Origin: Gallionella sp.
GTDB lineage: Bacteria > Pseudomonadota > Gammaproteobacteria > Burkholderiales > Gallionellaceae
DNA: 64,000 bases
Direction of reading: 5' to 3'
Assembly: GCA_028687575.1 (NCBI GenBank)
Contig: JAQTZW010000008.1
Location: forward strand, 83,618 to 147,617
Shown here in pieces: positions 56,122 to 63,873 of the stretch. Position numbers and translations under genes: made by a program. The notes beneath the pieces are model-generated. The model was given only the letters and a program-made list of their open reading frames with translations. It was not told the origin of the DNA and did not search any database. The stretch's first letter is position 1. Each line of letters opens with the position of its first letter.

Positions 56122-57294
56122 GTGGGCACCGGCCCGTCCTCCGCCGCCAGCAATAGCGTCATTCCCAGCATTGCCGTCCCTGGCGCGCCGCAAAACGTCA
56201 GTGCCACGGGCGGGGCGACGCGGGCCAGCGTCAGCTTCAACCCGCCTGCCAGCGACGGCGGCAGCCCCATTCTGGGATACACCGTCACCGCCAATCCGGC
56301 GGGGCCGACCGACAGCAACGCCAACGGCACGGCGCTGACCCACCTGATCACCGGCCTGGTGGGCGGCACGACCTACACCTTCACTGTCACCGCCAGCAAC
56401 CTTGCCGGCAGCGGTCCGGCCTCCCTGCCCAGCAACCGCATCACCGCGAACGCTACGGAAGGGCAGACGTACTACATCCATGCCGATCACCTGGACACGC
56501 CGAGAGTCATCACCGATACGGCAGGAAATGTGGTGTGGAGCTGGGACTCGATTGACCCGTTTGGCAACAATGTGCCAAACCAAAATCCTTCAGGCTTGGG
56601 AACATTCGAGTTCAATCTGAGATTCGCGGGGCAGTACTTCGATAAAGAAACCGGCTTGCACCAGAACCATTTCCGCGATGGATATAATCCGGCAATCGGG
56701 GCTTACACACAGTTTGACCCCGTCGGATTGCGTGGCGGCATCAACGGGTTTGCATATGTCAAAGGCAACCCACTAAGCTATGTCGATCCGCTAGGGCTTT
56801 GGTGTGTTTCGCAAGCAGCTGCGGATTCAATAACTGGCGGTGCTGGAGGTCTTGTAGGCGGATTTGTGGGTAGCGGTGGCAATTGGGGAGTAGCAGCGCT
56901 ATCAGGCACCATTGGCGCAGCTACCGGCTATGCTTTATCGGGTACTGGTGTGTTAGGCGGTACTTTAGGAGGTGCAGCGGGTGGATTCTCTGCCATCGTA
57001 AAAGGTGGGGGCGGTTTACCGGGGATGATTGGAGGTACGGTTGGTGGAGCGATGTCGGGCGGACTGGCAGCAACTGCATCGGGTGACCCTAGTACGAACA
57101 ATAGCGCCGGTGGTTTCGTTGGGGGACTCGCTGGCGGATTTTTAGGTGGCTTATTAACGCCAACAGTAGGCAATAATCCGTTACCACTTACAGGCGCCGC
57201 GCTTGGCGCATTAGGCGGGCTTGCTGGTGGCTTAACGCAGGATATTGCCAACCAATTATTGAAGTCACACATATGCAATTGTGGTGGGAACTAA
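56122..57294 (+). CDS. Rhs C-terminal module 1 with FN3 domain and Gly-rich tip
   Basis: A 390-residue headless Rhs fragment; the GTG used here is nominal, as the frame is open from about 55918 with no credible start. Order: fibronectin type III-like domain (about 15-100, PGAPQNVSATGG to NLAGSGPASLPSN), Rhs core end (about 115-225, YYIHADHLDTPRVITDT, DPVGLRGGINGFAYVKGNPL, DPLGL), then a variable tip (about 228-390) rich in GG pairs with alternating hydrophobic stretches (glycine zippers), ending CNCGGN. Such a tip may insert in membranes. The following membrane gene is a candidate immunity partner. Confidence 0.8.
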   Translation: MGTGPSSAASNSVIPSIAVPGAPQNVSATGGATRASVSFNPPASDGGSPILGYTVTANPAGPTDSNANGTALTHLITGLVGGTTYTFTVTASNLAGSGPASLPSNRITANATEGQTYYIHADHLDTPRVITDTAGNVVWSWDSIDPFGNNVPNQNPSGLGTFEFNLRFAGQYFDKETGLHQNHFRDGYNPAIGAYTQFDPVGLRGGINGFAYVKGNPLSYVDPLGLWCVSQAAADSITGGAGGLVGGFVGSGGNWGVAALSGTIGAATGYALSGTGVLGGTLGGAAGGFSAIVKGGGGLPGMIGGTVGGAMSGGLAATASGDPSTNNSAGGFVGGLAGGFLGGLLTPTVGNNPLPLTGAALGALGGLAGGLTQDIANQLLKSHICNCGGN

Positions 57295-57298
57295 TTGA

Positions 57299-57592
57299 AT
57301 GTCCGCTATGCAATTTATTCTAACTAACAAGATAAAAATGTTTATGTGTTTGGGCTGTATGGTGGCCTATGCCTTAATCTTCCGTGGTTTAATTAAAGAT
57401 CCACTAATGATATTAGTTAGTGATCTTCCTCCTCTTCTTCGGACTTTTTCGATTCTTTTTGTTGGTTCACCAATATGGATATTAGGTGCTTGCGCGGGTA
57501 GTTACTACCTCAAATCTCAAAAAGCGGAGAACTCGCGTAAGGCAATGGAATGGACACCTCCCACCAAACGGCATCGTGATGTGCCAGACTGA
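57299..57592 (+). CDS. Candidate immunity protein for Rhs module 1
   Basis: A 97-residue protein, ATG 57299, 5 bases after the Rhs stop. Two hydrophobic helices (about residues 12-32, MFMCLGCMVAYALIFRGLI, and 47-68, FSILFVGSPIWILGACAGSY) then a charged tail. Immediate position after a toxin-like tip and inner-membrane topology fit an immunity protein. No family recognised. GC is lower than that of the Rhs core. Confidence 0.6.
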   Translation: MSAMQFILTNKIKMFMCLGCMVAYALIFRGLIKDPLMILVSDLPPLLRTFSILFVGSPIWILGACAGSYYLKSQKAENSRKAMEWTPPTKRHRDVPD

Positions 57593-57718
57593 AGTTTCCG
57601 AACAATCAGTCAACAGTGGAAAAGCTGGGGGCTGGTCTAGCCTCGTAGCACGGCATGCTCGTCAGCCGCCCCGCCCCGCCCCGCCCCGCCCCGAGCCTTC
57701 CCGGCGGAGCAAAAACCG

Positions 57719-57832
57719 CTTGCCCTTGGGGCTGCGCGTGGGCAAGAATGCGCCTCCGGTGAACATCCAAAACTGTGGAGGTGTGCCTTCTTCGATTCCG
57801 CGCAAATTCGTCGTGCATCCGGGCAAAACGCC
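57719..57832 (+). repeat. 114-bp Rhs module header, copy 2
   Basis: Same element as 56008-56121, with inverted repeat CTTGCCC (57719-57725) / GGGCAAG (57740-57746). It follows a short GC tract of CCCCG repeats (about 57667-57693). Confidence 0.85.
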
Positions 57833-57919
57833 GAGGCCGTCGGCCCGGCCTCCCTGCCCAGCAACCGCATCACCGCGAACGCTACGGAAGGGCAGACGTA
57901 CTACATCCATGCCGATCAT

Positions 57920-58606
57920 ATGGGCGCGCCGAGACAAATCACCGACACCCAAGGCAACGTCGTCTGGCGATGGGATAACCAAGACCCGTTCGGCAACAAC
58001 ATACCCAACGAGAACCCGAACGGGGCGGGGCAGTTCAGCTTCAATCTGCGCTTCCCGGGGCAGTATGCGGACAGGGAGACCAACACTTACTACAACATTA
58101 ACCGGGATTACGATCCGGCAATTGGGGCGTACAAGCAGAGTGATCCGATTGGGTTGGGGGGTGGCATTAATACATACACCTATGTTGAGGGGAATCCGCT
58201 TAGTTACACCGACCCGAGCGGAGAGATTGGTATCTTAGGTGCGGCAGTTGGGGGCGGTGTTGAGTTGGGCCTACAGGCATATCGGAACTACAGTAAAGGC
58301 TGTGATATTTTCAACCGCGATAATTACGATTGGTGGGATGTTGGAGTATCTGCTGCGGTTGGGGCCTTGGGGCCAGGTTGGCTAAGTGTAGGAAAAACAA
58401 GTTTGCGGTCAGGCAGTGCGATTAAGACACTATCAAGTCAATTAGATCGTGCACAGACAGCAAATCGTGCTGCAAAAATTGAGCAACGTATAGCGAACCA
58501 TCAGAATGAAATTGCGGATGCGCTAATAACACAGGGAGCATTTCAAGGTGCAAAGGCAATTGGAAAGGCCGCTGATGGGAATAATAGTTGCGGATGTGGT
58601 CGCTGA
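57920..58606 (+). CDS. Rhs C-terminal module 2
   Basis: A 228-residue fragment from a nominal ATG in the core; the same frame is open upstream through the header (QNAEAVGPASLPSNRITANA), so the FN3 domain is missing here compared with module 1. Core end with [20 protein letters not shown] and DPIGLGGGINTYTYVEGNPL, then a tip of about 125 residues: short hydrophobic AVGGGVELGLQAYRNYSKG, a charged helical part (SSQLDRAQTANRAAKIEQRI) and ending CGCGR. Activity unknown. Confidence 0.78.
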   Translation: MGAPRQITDTQGNVVWRWDNQDPFGNNIPNENPNGAGQFSFNLRFPGQYADRETNTYYNINRDYDPAIGAYKQSDPIGLGGGINTYTYVEGNPLSYTDPSGEIGILGAAVGGGVELGLQAYRNYSKGCDIFNRDNYDWWDVGVSAAVGALGPGWLSVGKTSLRSGSAIKTLSSQLDRAQTANRAAKIEQRIANHQNEIADALITQGAFQGAKAIGKAADGNNSCGCGR

Positions 58607-58622
58607 GAGCAAGGTGTAACGA

Positions 58623-58778
58623 GTGAAAAAAGGATTTCTCTATTTGCTGGGGGTTGTCGTATTGGGCCTGTTTTACAGTGTGCTGAAAGATGCGGTTGGC
58701 AATCCAACCTTTACGGTAATCGTGATTGTTTACCTGATAACTTTACGGCTTGGTGTCGAAAAGTTTGGGCGAAAGTAA
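58623..58778 (+). CDS. Candidate immunity protein for Rhs module 2
   Basis: A 51-residue protein from GTG 58623, 16 bases after the Rhs stop, with SD AAGGTG upstream. Two hydrophobic helices (FLYLLGVVVLGLFYSVL and FTVIVIVYLITLRL) and a basic end FGRK. Too small for a family call; the place directly after a toxin-like tip suggests immunity. Confidence 0.5.
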   Translation: MKKGFLYLLGVVVLGLFYSVLKDAVGNPTFTVIVIVYLITLRLGVEKFGRK

Positions 58779-58832
58779 CAGGAAGCTCCAGTCGTCTGGC
58801 GATGGGACAATACTGATCCGTTCGGCAACAAC

Positions 58833-59399
58833 ATGCCCAACGACAACCCGAACGGGGCGGGGCAGTTCAGCTTCAATCTGCGCTTCCCGGGGCAGTACGC
58901 GGACAAGGAGACCAACACTTACTACAACGTCAACCGCGACTACGACCCGGCGCTGGGGAGGTATGTAGAGAGTGATCCGATTGGGTTGAGGGGAGGCATT
59001 AACACCTATGGGTATGTGGGTGGCAATCCGCTGGGTTATGCCGATAAAACCGGGCTTTGTCCCTGGTGTGTGGTGATAGTTGCTGTGGACATGGCTGTTG
59101 TTGGCACGGGGTTATATCAAATGGAAGCTCGTGCTCATCCAGCGCGACCAGATGGATTACCTTGGGGGGCGGGTTGTGGCGACGAAAGTTCTGATGTCAA
59201 AGTCCCAGATGTTTTTCCAAAATCATGTAAAAAGCACGATGCTTGTTATGCGAATCAGTGCGGGTTTGATAAATGTAATAATGATTTTCTTCATGATATG
59301 AAGCAGGAAAAACCATACTTGCTCGGTTTACCTTGGGTTTACTTTAAGGCTGTTGATATTTTAGGTGGCAATGCTTACCGCGCAGCAGGGAGGAAATAA
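58833..59399 (+). CDS. Rhs C-terminal module 3 with phospholipase A2-like tip
   Basis: A 188-residue fragment. Homology to the other cores starts abruptly at about 58790 ([16 protein letters not shown]), so this copy lacks the header and the YYIHADH segment. The core ends at DKTGL (about residue 75); the tip carries a hydrophobic helix (about 77-93) and [20 protein letters not shown] (about residues 131-150). C-x-x-H-D-x-C is the phospholipase A2 catalytic motif (H135, D136), with further cysteines for disulfides and [11 protein letters not shown] as a candidate calcium loop. A lipase effector acting on target-cell membranes is likely. Confidence 0.8.
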   Translation: MPNDNPNGAGQFSFNLRFPGQYADKETNTYYNVNRDYDPALGRYVESDPIGLRGGINTYGYVGGNPLGYADKTGLCPWCVVIVAVDMAVVGTGLYQMEARAHPARPDGLPWGAGCGDESSDVKVPDVFPKSCKKHDACYANQCGFDKCNNDFLHDMKQEKPYLLGLPWVYFKAVDILGGNAYRAAGRK

Positions 59400-59753
59400 T
59401 TGATAAAGATCAGTCGAATTTTATTTCTTATTCTAGATGTTATATTTAGAGCAGTGGGTATAGTACTAGGATTAATTAACTTGCTTGGTTACGTCTGGTT
59501 TGCTTCAACGCTACCTTTTGTTTTAGTGATTCCGCCGCTCGTCATGTTTGCTGTGATTTTGGTTCCGCTTAGGATATTTGCGAGTGAGCGCTGGTTGCTA
59601 GTAGTCCTTGCTACTATTTATGTGGCCAGTTTTGTATTCGGAGGATTTAATTTTGCTTTGACCAATGATCGGTTTGTGACATTAGTTTTACAAGAAGCAA
59701 TAGTGGTCGTGTATTTTTTTGTTAGGGCAATGTATTTATCACAAAAACTGTGA
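59400..59753 (+). CDS. Candidate immunity protein for the PLA2-like tip
   Basis: A 117-residue protein with TTG start at 59400 directly after the Rhs stop; SD GGGAGGAAA supports it. Three or four membrane helices (about residues 6-32, 36-62, 67-85, 92-112). A membrane immunity protein fits a phospholipase toxin. No named family recognised. Markedly AT-rich compared with the Rhs core, as expected for exchanged tips. Confidence 0.6.
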   Translation: MIKISRILFLILDVIFRAVGIVLGLINLLGYVWFASTLPFVLVIPPLVMFAVILVPLRIFASERWLLVVLATIYVASFVFGGFNFALTNDRFVTLVLQEAIVVVYFFVRAMYLSQKL

Positions 59754-59854
59754 TTGACAATCAACCGCCGACAACCCGCGTAGATACCGTCTCTCCGGTC
59801 AAGCGGTTTTGATGTAATCGCGCTGGTACGGTGCCTGATTTTTGATGACACCGT

Positions 59855-59925
59855 AACCCGCGTAAGGCGCACTGGTAGGGCGTCAATGAGCGCAGCGCAT
59901 TGCGCCGGATGAAATGCCGTGAGGG
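59855..59925 (+). repeat. 71-bp intergenic repeat, copy 1
   Basis: Identical in length and nearly in sequence to 61693-61763; both lie just before a module header (4 and 5). It contains the imperfect palindrome CAATGAGCGCAGCGCATTG and the sequence GCCGGATGAAATGCC, resembling REP-like elements. Confidence 0.75.
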
Positions 59926-60000
59926 CTGCTCGATTTAATTTGACTCAACCGGGGGAGGCTGCGGGGGAAGCCGCCCCGATCCTGCCCGGCGCAGAAACTG

Positions 60001-60114
60001 CTTGCCTTGGCATCTGCGCCTAGGCAAGAATGCGCCCCCGGTGAACATCCAAAACTGTGGAGGTGTGCCTTCTTCGATTCCGCGCAAATTCGTCGTGCAT
60101 CCGGGCAAAACGCC
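60001..60114 (+). repeat. 114-bp Rhs module header, copy 4 (covarying stem)
   Basis: Same element, but the inverted repeat reads CTTGCCT (60001-60007) / AGGCAAG (60022-60028): the C.G pair closing the stem in the other copies is T.A here, keeping the 7-bp pairing. The loop sequence also differs. Confidence 0.85.
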
Positions 60115-61176
60115 GTGGTCAACGGCCCGTCCTCCGCCGCCAGCAACAGCGTCATTCCCAGCATTGCCGTCCCTGGCGCGCCGCAAAACGTCAGTGCCAC
60201 GGGCGGGGCGACGCGGGCCAGCGTCAGCTTCAACCCGCCTGCCAGCGACGGCGGCAGCCCCATTCTGGGATACACCGTCACCGCCAGTCCGGCGGGGCCG
60301 ACCGACAGCAACGCCAACGGCACGGCGCTGACCCACCTGATCACCGGTCTGGTGGGCGGCACGACCTACACCTTCACCGTCACCGCCAGCAACCTTGCCG
60401 GCAGCGGCCCGGCCTCCCTGCCCAGCAACCGCATCACCGCGAACGCCACGGAAGGGCAGACGTACTACATCCATGCGGATCACCTGGACACGCCGAGAGT
60501 CATCACGGATACAAGCGGGAATGTAGTCTGGCAGCGCGACAACGTTGATCCGTTCAACAACAATGTGCCCAATGAAAATCCAAGTGGGTTAGGAAAATTC
60601 ACGTGCAATCTGGGATTCCCTGGGCAGTACTTCGATATTGAGACGGGGCTGTTCTACAACAGCAACCGCTACTACGACTCGGCGACCGGGAGGTACACCC
60701 AGAGTGACCCGATAGGTCTTGCTGCCGGCATTAACACCTATGCCTACGTTGGCGGAAACCCCTTAGGATATGCAGATCCTGATGGTTTAGCTCGTAAGCT
60801 CGATCCTAATAGCCAAGAGTGCAAATCACTTAAAGACAAAATTCAAAAAAGAAAAGAGAAGATTAACGAGCGCATTCGCGAATGCAAGGCTAATCCAAAC
60901 AATTTGCCTTACTATCCGCCGTATTCGGGCGCGCCACAAAGAATGAGTGTTCAAGGGCACGAAGAGATAATTCAGGAGCAAAAAGATTACTTGAAGGATG
61001 ACGAAGCGCTATATGAAGAAAAATGCGGCGGGGGGGATGGTGGCGGCACGGCTCCTATAACAGATCAGGAGAAAAAGGCGGCTGCAACTGCTGCTGGTGC
61101 TGGCGCTGCTTATTGGATTATTAGCGAGACCCTCAGGGTGCTTTTCCCTCCACGCAATTTAGTGCCACTCCCATAG
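60007..61176 (+). CDS. Rhs C-terminal module 4 with FN3 domain
   Basis: A 389-residue fragment with nominal TTG start inside the header. It has the FN3-like domain (about 55-140) as in module 1, the core end (YYIHADHLDTPRVITDTSGN, DPIGLAAGINTYAYVGGNPL, DPDGL) and a tip of about 130 residues: a charged coiled-coil-like stretch (SLKDKIQKRKEKINERIREC), a Pro/Tyr-rich patch, and a last helix (AAATAAGAGAAYWIISETLR). No catalytic motif recognised. The pentapeptide-repeat gene that follows is its likely partner. Confidence 0.78.
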   Translation: MASAPRQECAPGEHPKLWRCAFFDSAQIRRASGQNAVVNGPSSAASNSVIPSIAVPGAPQNVSATGGATRASVSFNPPASDGGSPILGYTVTASPAGPTDSNANGTALTHLITGLVGGTTYTFTVTASNLAGSGPASLPSNRITANATEGQTYYIHADHLDTPRVITDTSGNVVWQRDNVDPFNNNVPNENPSGLGKFTCNLGFPGQYFDIETGLFYNSNRYYDSATGRYTQSDPIGLAAGINTYAYVGGNPLGYADPDGLARKLDPNSQECKSLKDKIQKRKEKINERIRECKANPNNLPYYPPYSGAPQRMSVQGHEEIIQEQKDYLKDDEALYEEKCGGGDGGGTAPITDQEKKAAATAAGAGAAYWIISETLRVLFPPRNLVPLP

Positions 61177-61187
61177 GAGAATCGTAC

Positions 61188-61640
61188 ATGAAGGTGCTTA
61201 AGGATAGGCATGGTAGCCCAGTTGATGATCTGACAGATTTGAGTGGGATAGACTTTGATTCTGTTGATTTGCGAGATGTCGATTTCAGTGGAAAAGTCAT
61301 GGAGGGTTCAAATTTTGCTGATGCGGATATGACAGGTTCAAATCTAGCTGGCTGCGATTTGTATGGGGCAGTTTTCTTCCGAGCGAAACTGGTAAATGCA
61401 AATTTGAGGGATGCTAGTCTTCGTGGTGCCGATCTAGAACTTGCCAACTTGGAAGGTGCGGATTTGCGTGGAGCAGACTTATCCAAAGATAACGTTGATG
61501 GTTCGACACAATTACAGTCAGCAAATCTGTTGGGTTGCCTAGTTGATGGGGCAAACTTTGAGTCGGCGATTTACGATAAAAATACGAAGTTTCCCAAGGG
61601 ATTTAATCCTCTGGTAAATAAGATGCTGTTAGTCGAATAG
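61188..61640 (+). CDS. Pentapeptide repeat protein, candidate immunity to Rhs module 4
   Basis: A 150-residue protein with about fourteen A(D/N)LXX-type pentapeptides (FADADMTGSNLAGCDLYGAV, NLRDASLRGADLELANLEGA), forming a right-handed quadrilateral beta-helix. SD AGGAG precedes ATG 61188, 11 bases after the Rhs stop. Pentapeptide proteins occur both as DNA-mimic inhibitors and as immunity proteins; the place suggests the latter. Confidence 0.75.
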   Translation: MKVLKDRHGSPVDDLTDLSGIDFDSVDLRDVDFSGKVMEGSNFADADMTGSNLAGCDLYGAVFFRAKLVNANLRDASLRGADLELANLEGADLRGADLSKDNVDGSTQLQSANLLGCLVDGANFESAIYDKNTKFPKGFNPLVNKMLLVE

Positions 61641-61692
61641 CGCGGACGACGAGGCTTTGCTCGATGGTCGTGAAAGAACTCGCGTAAGGCGC

Positions 61693-61763
61693 AACCCGCG
61701 TAAGGCGCACTGGTAGGGCGTCAATGAGCGCAGCGCATTGCGCCGGATGAAATGCCGTGAGGG
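61693..61763 (+). repeat. 71-bp intergenic repeat, copy 2
   Basis: Matches 59855-59925 over the full 71 bp. Just upstream, CCGCGTAAGGCGCA occurs twice in tandem (about 61680-61706). Confidence 0.75.
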
Positions 61764-62688
61764 GCGCTCGATTTTGGCCTGCCCGGCGGCTCAGAAACCG
61801 CTTGCCCTTGGGGCTGCGCGTGGGCAAGAATGCGCCTCCGGTGAACATCCAAAACTGTGGAGGTGTGCCTTCTTCGATTCCGCGCAAATTCATTACGCGT
61901 CCGGGCAAACCGCCGAGGCCGTCGGCCCGGCCTCCCTGCCCAGCAACCGCATCACCGCGAACGCTACGGAAGGGCAGACGTACTACATCCATGCGGATCA
62001 CCTGGACACGCCGAGGCAAATCACCGACACCCAAGGCAACGTCGTCTGGCGATGGGATAACCAAGACCCGTTCGGCAACAACATACCCAACGAGAACCCG
62101 AACGGGGCGGGGCAGTTCAGCTTCCATCTGCGCTTCCCGGGGCAGTATGCGGACAAGGAGACCAACACTTACTACAACATTAACCGCGATTACGACTCGG
62201 CGCTGGGGAGGTATGTAGAGAGTGATCCGATTGGGCTGGCGGGAGGCATCAACACCTATGCCTATGTTAGGAGCAACCCACTTAGCCGAACTGATCCGCT
62301 TGGATTATGGTCCTTTACCTTTGGTGGTTATGCAGGCGTTGGTGGTGAAGTGACTTTTGGAAATGATGGGGGCAATGGATTTATGACGTTCAGGGCGGGC
62401 TTTGGAGTGGGGGCGGGAATTTCATATGATCCCAACGGGGGCATGCCGGGCTCCGAGCCCAAAGATCGCTGTAGCGGTGGCGTTGTATTGTCTGACTCGG
62501 CTCAAGCGAGTTTTACGGCTGGTCCGTTAAATGCTAATGCCGAAGCGGGTGCCGCGAGAAATTACAGCAACAACGAATCCGTGTGGTATGTGGCGCCGTC
62601 CTATAGTGCTTCGCCTAGCTTTAAAGGGCTGGGTGCCACAGGGTCCTTCGGGGGGCAGGTCACAATCTATTCTGGAAACCGCCAATGA
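61738..62688 (+). CDS. Rhs C-terminal module 5 with Gly-rich tip
   Basis: A 316-residue fragment with a nominal TTG start inside the 71-bp repeat; the header frame reads through without FN3 (QTAEAVGPASLPSN). The core end follows ([45 protein letters not shown]). The tip (about 190-316) is rich in Gly, Ser and Phe with alternating pattern (GGYAGVGGEVTFGNDGGNGF), suggesting beta strands rather than an enzyme. It overlaps the next gene by 4 bases. Confidence 0.76.
   Translation: MRRMKCREGRSILACPAAQKPLALGAARGQECASGEHPKLWRCAFFDSAQIHYASGQTAEAVGPASLPSNRITANATEGQTYYIHADHLDTPRQITDTQGNVVWRWDNQDPFGNNIPNENPNGAGQFSFHLRFPGQYADKETNTYYNINRDYDSALGRYVESDPIGLAGGINTYAYVRSNPLSRTDPLGLWSFTFGGYAGVGGEVTFGNDGGNGFMTFRAGFGVGAGISYDPNGGMPGSEPKDRCSGGVVLSDSAQASFTAGPLNANAEAGAARNYSNNESVWYVAPSYSASPSFKGLGATGSFGGQVTIYSGNRQ
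61801..61914 (+). repeat. 114-bp Rhs module header, copy 5
   Basis: Same element with inverted repeat CTTGCCC (61801-61807) / GGGCAAG (61822-61828). Confidence 0.85.
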
Positions 62689-63032
62689 CCATACAGAAGA
62701 AAATATTACTGGCAGTTATATTGGGTTTCGCACTCTATGGTGGAATCTATATATACGCCCTTAATAGTGATGCCTTTCGGTTTGTTAAGACATCGCTAGA
62801 GAACTCACGGGGACTTGCACAACGAGTAGGGGCGGGAGCAACGGTTACGCTGCCACTGTTCGGTGCCTTTAAGGAGAGGTATGTAAACTCCAGCGAGACT
62901 GTGACAATGGTGGTAGCCGTTGCGGGCAGCAACGGATCCGTCTTGATCAACGTGAAGGCTGTTCGTACGGATGGGCTTTGGAAGATTGAATCTGCGTCGG
63001 CAGAGGGCAGTCCAATCGATCTTAACCAATGA
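62685..63032 (+). CDS. Candidate immunity protein for Rhs module 5, Coa1-like
   Basis: A 115-residue protein, ATG 62685, overlapping the Rhs stop by 4 bases. One N-terminal helix (about 6-26), then a small alpha/beta domain (VGAGATVTLPLFGAFKERYV, then GSNGSVLINVKAVRTDGLW) resembling the Coa1/Tim21-like fold seen in small envelope proteins. Anchored to the inner membrane with the domain outside. Role as immunity protein inferred from position. Confidence 0.6.
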   Translation: MTIQKKILLAVILGFALYGGIYIYALNSDAFRFVKTSLENSRGLAQRVGAGATVTLPLFGAFKERYVNSSETVTMVVAVAGSNGSVLINVKAVRTDGLWKIESASAEGSPIDLNQ

Positions 63033-63126
63033 CGGGAAATCTCCCACCTCGCCAGAAAAGCTGGGGTCAGGTCTAGTTCCCTAGCATGGACACCCGCCCC
63101 GCCCCTGCCCGGCGGCTCAGAAACCG

Positions 63127-63240
63127 CTTGCCCTTGGGGCTGCGCGTGGGCAAGAATGCGCCTCCGGTGAACATCCAAAACTGTGTAGGTGTGCCTTCTT
63201 CGATTCCGTGCAAACCCGTCGTGCGTCCGGGCAAAACGCC
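63127..63240 (+). repeat. 114-bp Rhs module header, copy 6
   Basis: Same element with inverted repeat CTTGCCC (63127-63133) / GGGCAAG (63148-63154). Upstream, GAAAAGCTGGGGTCAGGTCT at 63055 resembles the sequence before copy 2 (57619). Confidence 0.85.
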
Positions 63241-63873
63241 GAGGTCAGCGGCCCGGCCTCCCTGCCCAGCAACCGCATCACCGCGAACGCCACCGAAGGG
63301 CAGACGTACTACATCCATGCGGATCACCTGGACACGCCGAGACAAATCACCGACACCCAAGGCAACGTCGTCTGGCAGTGGGATAACACCGACCCGTTCG
63401 GCAACAACATGCCCAACGACAACCCGAACGGGGCGGGGCAGTTCAGCTTCAATCTGCGCTTCCCGGGGCAGTACGCGGACAGGGAGACCAACACCTACTA
63501 CAACGTCAACCGCGATTACGACCCGGCGCTGGGGAGGTATGTAGAGAGTGATCCGATTGGGTTGATGGGGGGCATTAACACGTTCGCGTATGTCGGGGGG
63601 AATCCGCTGAAGTATGTTGATCCAACTGGTCAAAGTGCTTTAGGTGCAGCTGCGATTGGAGTTCTGACTTTTGTAACTGGGTATGGGCTGTACGATTCAT
63701 ATCAGGCAAGCAAGCAAGACAGTTGCGATTGCAAGGACAAGATAGGCAAGGCGCAAAAGATTCTGCAAGCGCTCAGACAGAAGTTTCCATCAAGGTACAA
63801 GAAGGATCTCTCGGTGGGTGTGAGGGACATCCCAATCGGTGGGGTTACATATATAACCAATGGGGGGAAAATA
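63208..63873 (+). pseudogene. Rhs C-terminal module 6, interrupted by an IS end
   Basis: A headless Rhs fragment without FN3 (AEVSGPASLPSN), with core end ([45 protein letters not shown]) and a tip: hydrophobic LGAAAIGVLTFVTGYGLYDS, charged SCDCKDKIGKAQKILQALRQ, and GVRDIPIGGVTYITNGGKI. The frame continues to TAA 63924, but bases from 63874 belong to the IS66-like end, so the native C-terminus and any immunity gene are lost from view. Confidence 0.7.

Noticed and set aside
55920..56583. Minus-strand frames across the first Rhs module, repeated at 59883-60483
   Set aside because: They recur only because the plus-strand header, FN3 and core are duplicated; no SD and no recognisable protein features.
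56008..63240. CRISPR-like array from repeated elements
   Set aside because: Repeats are 114 bp, spaced by 1-2 kb of coding sequence; no 25-40 bp repeats with uniform spacers and no cas genes.
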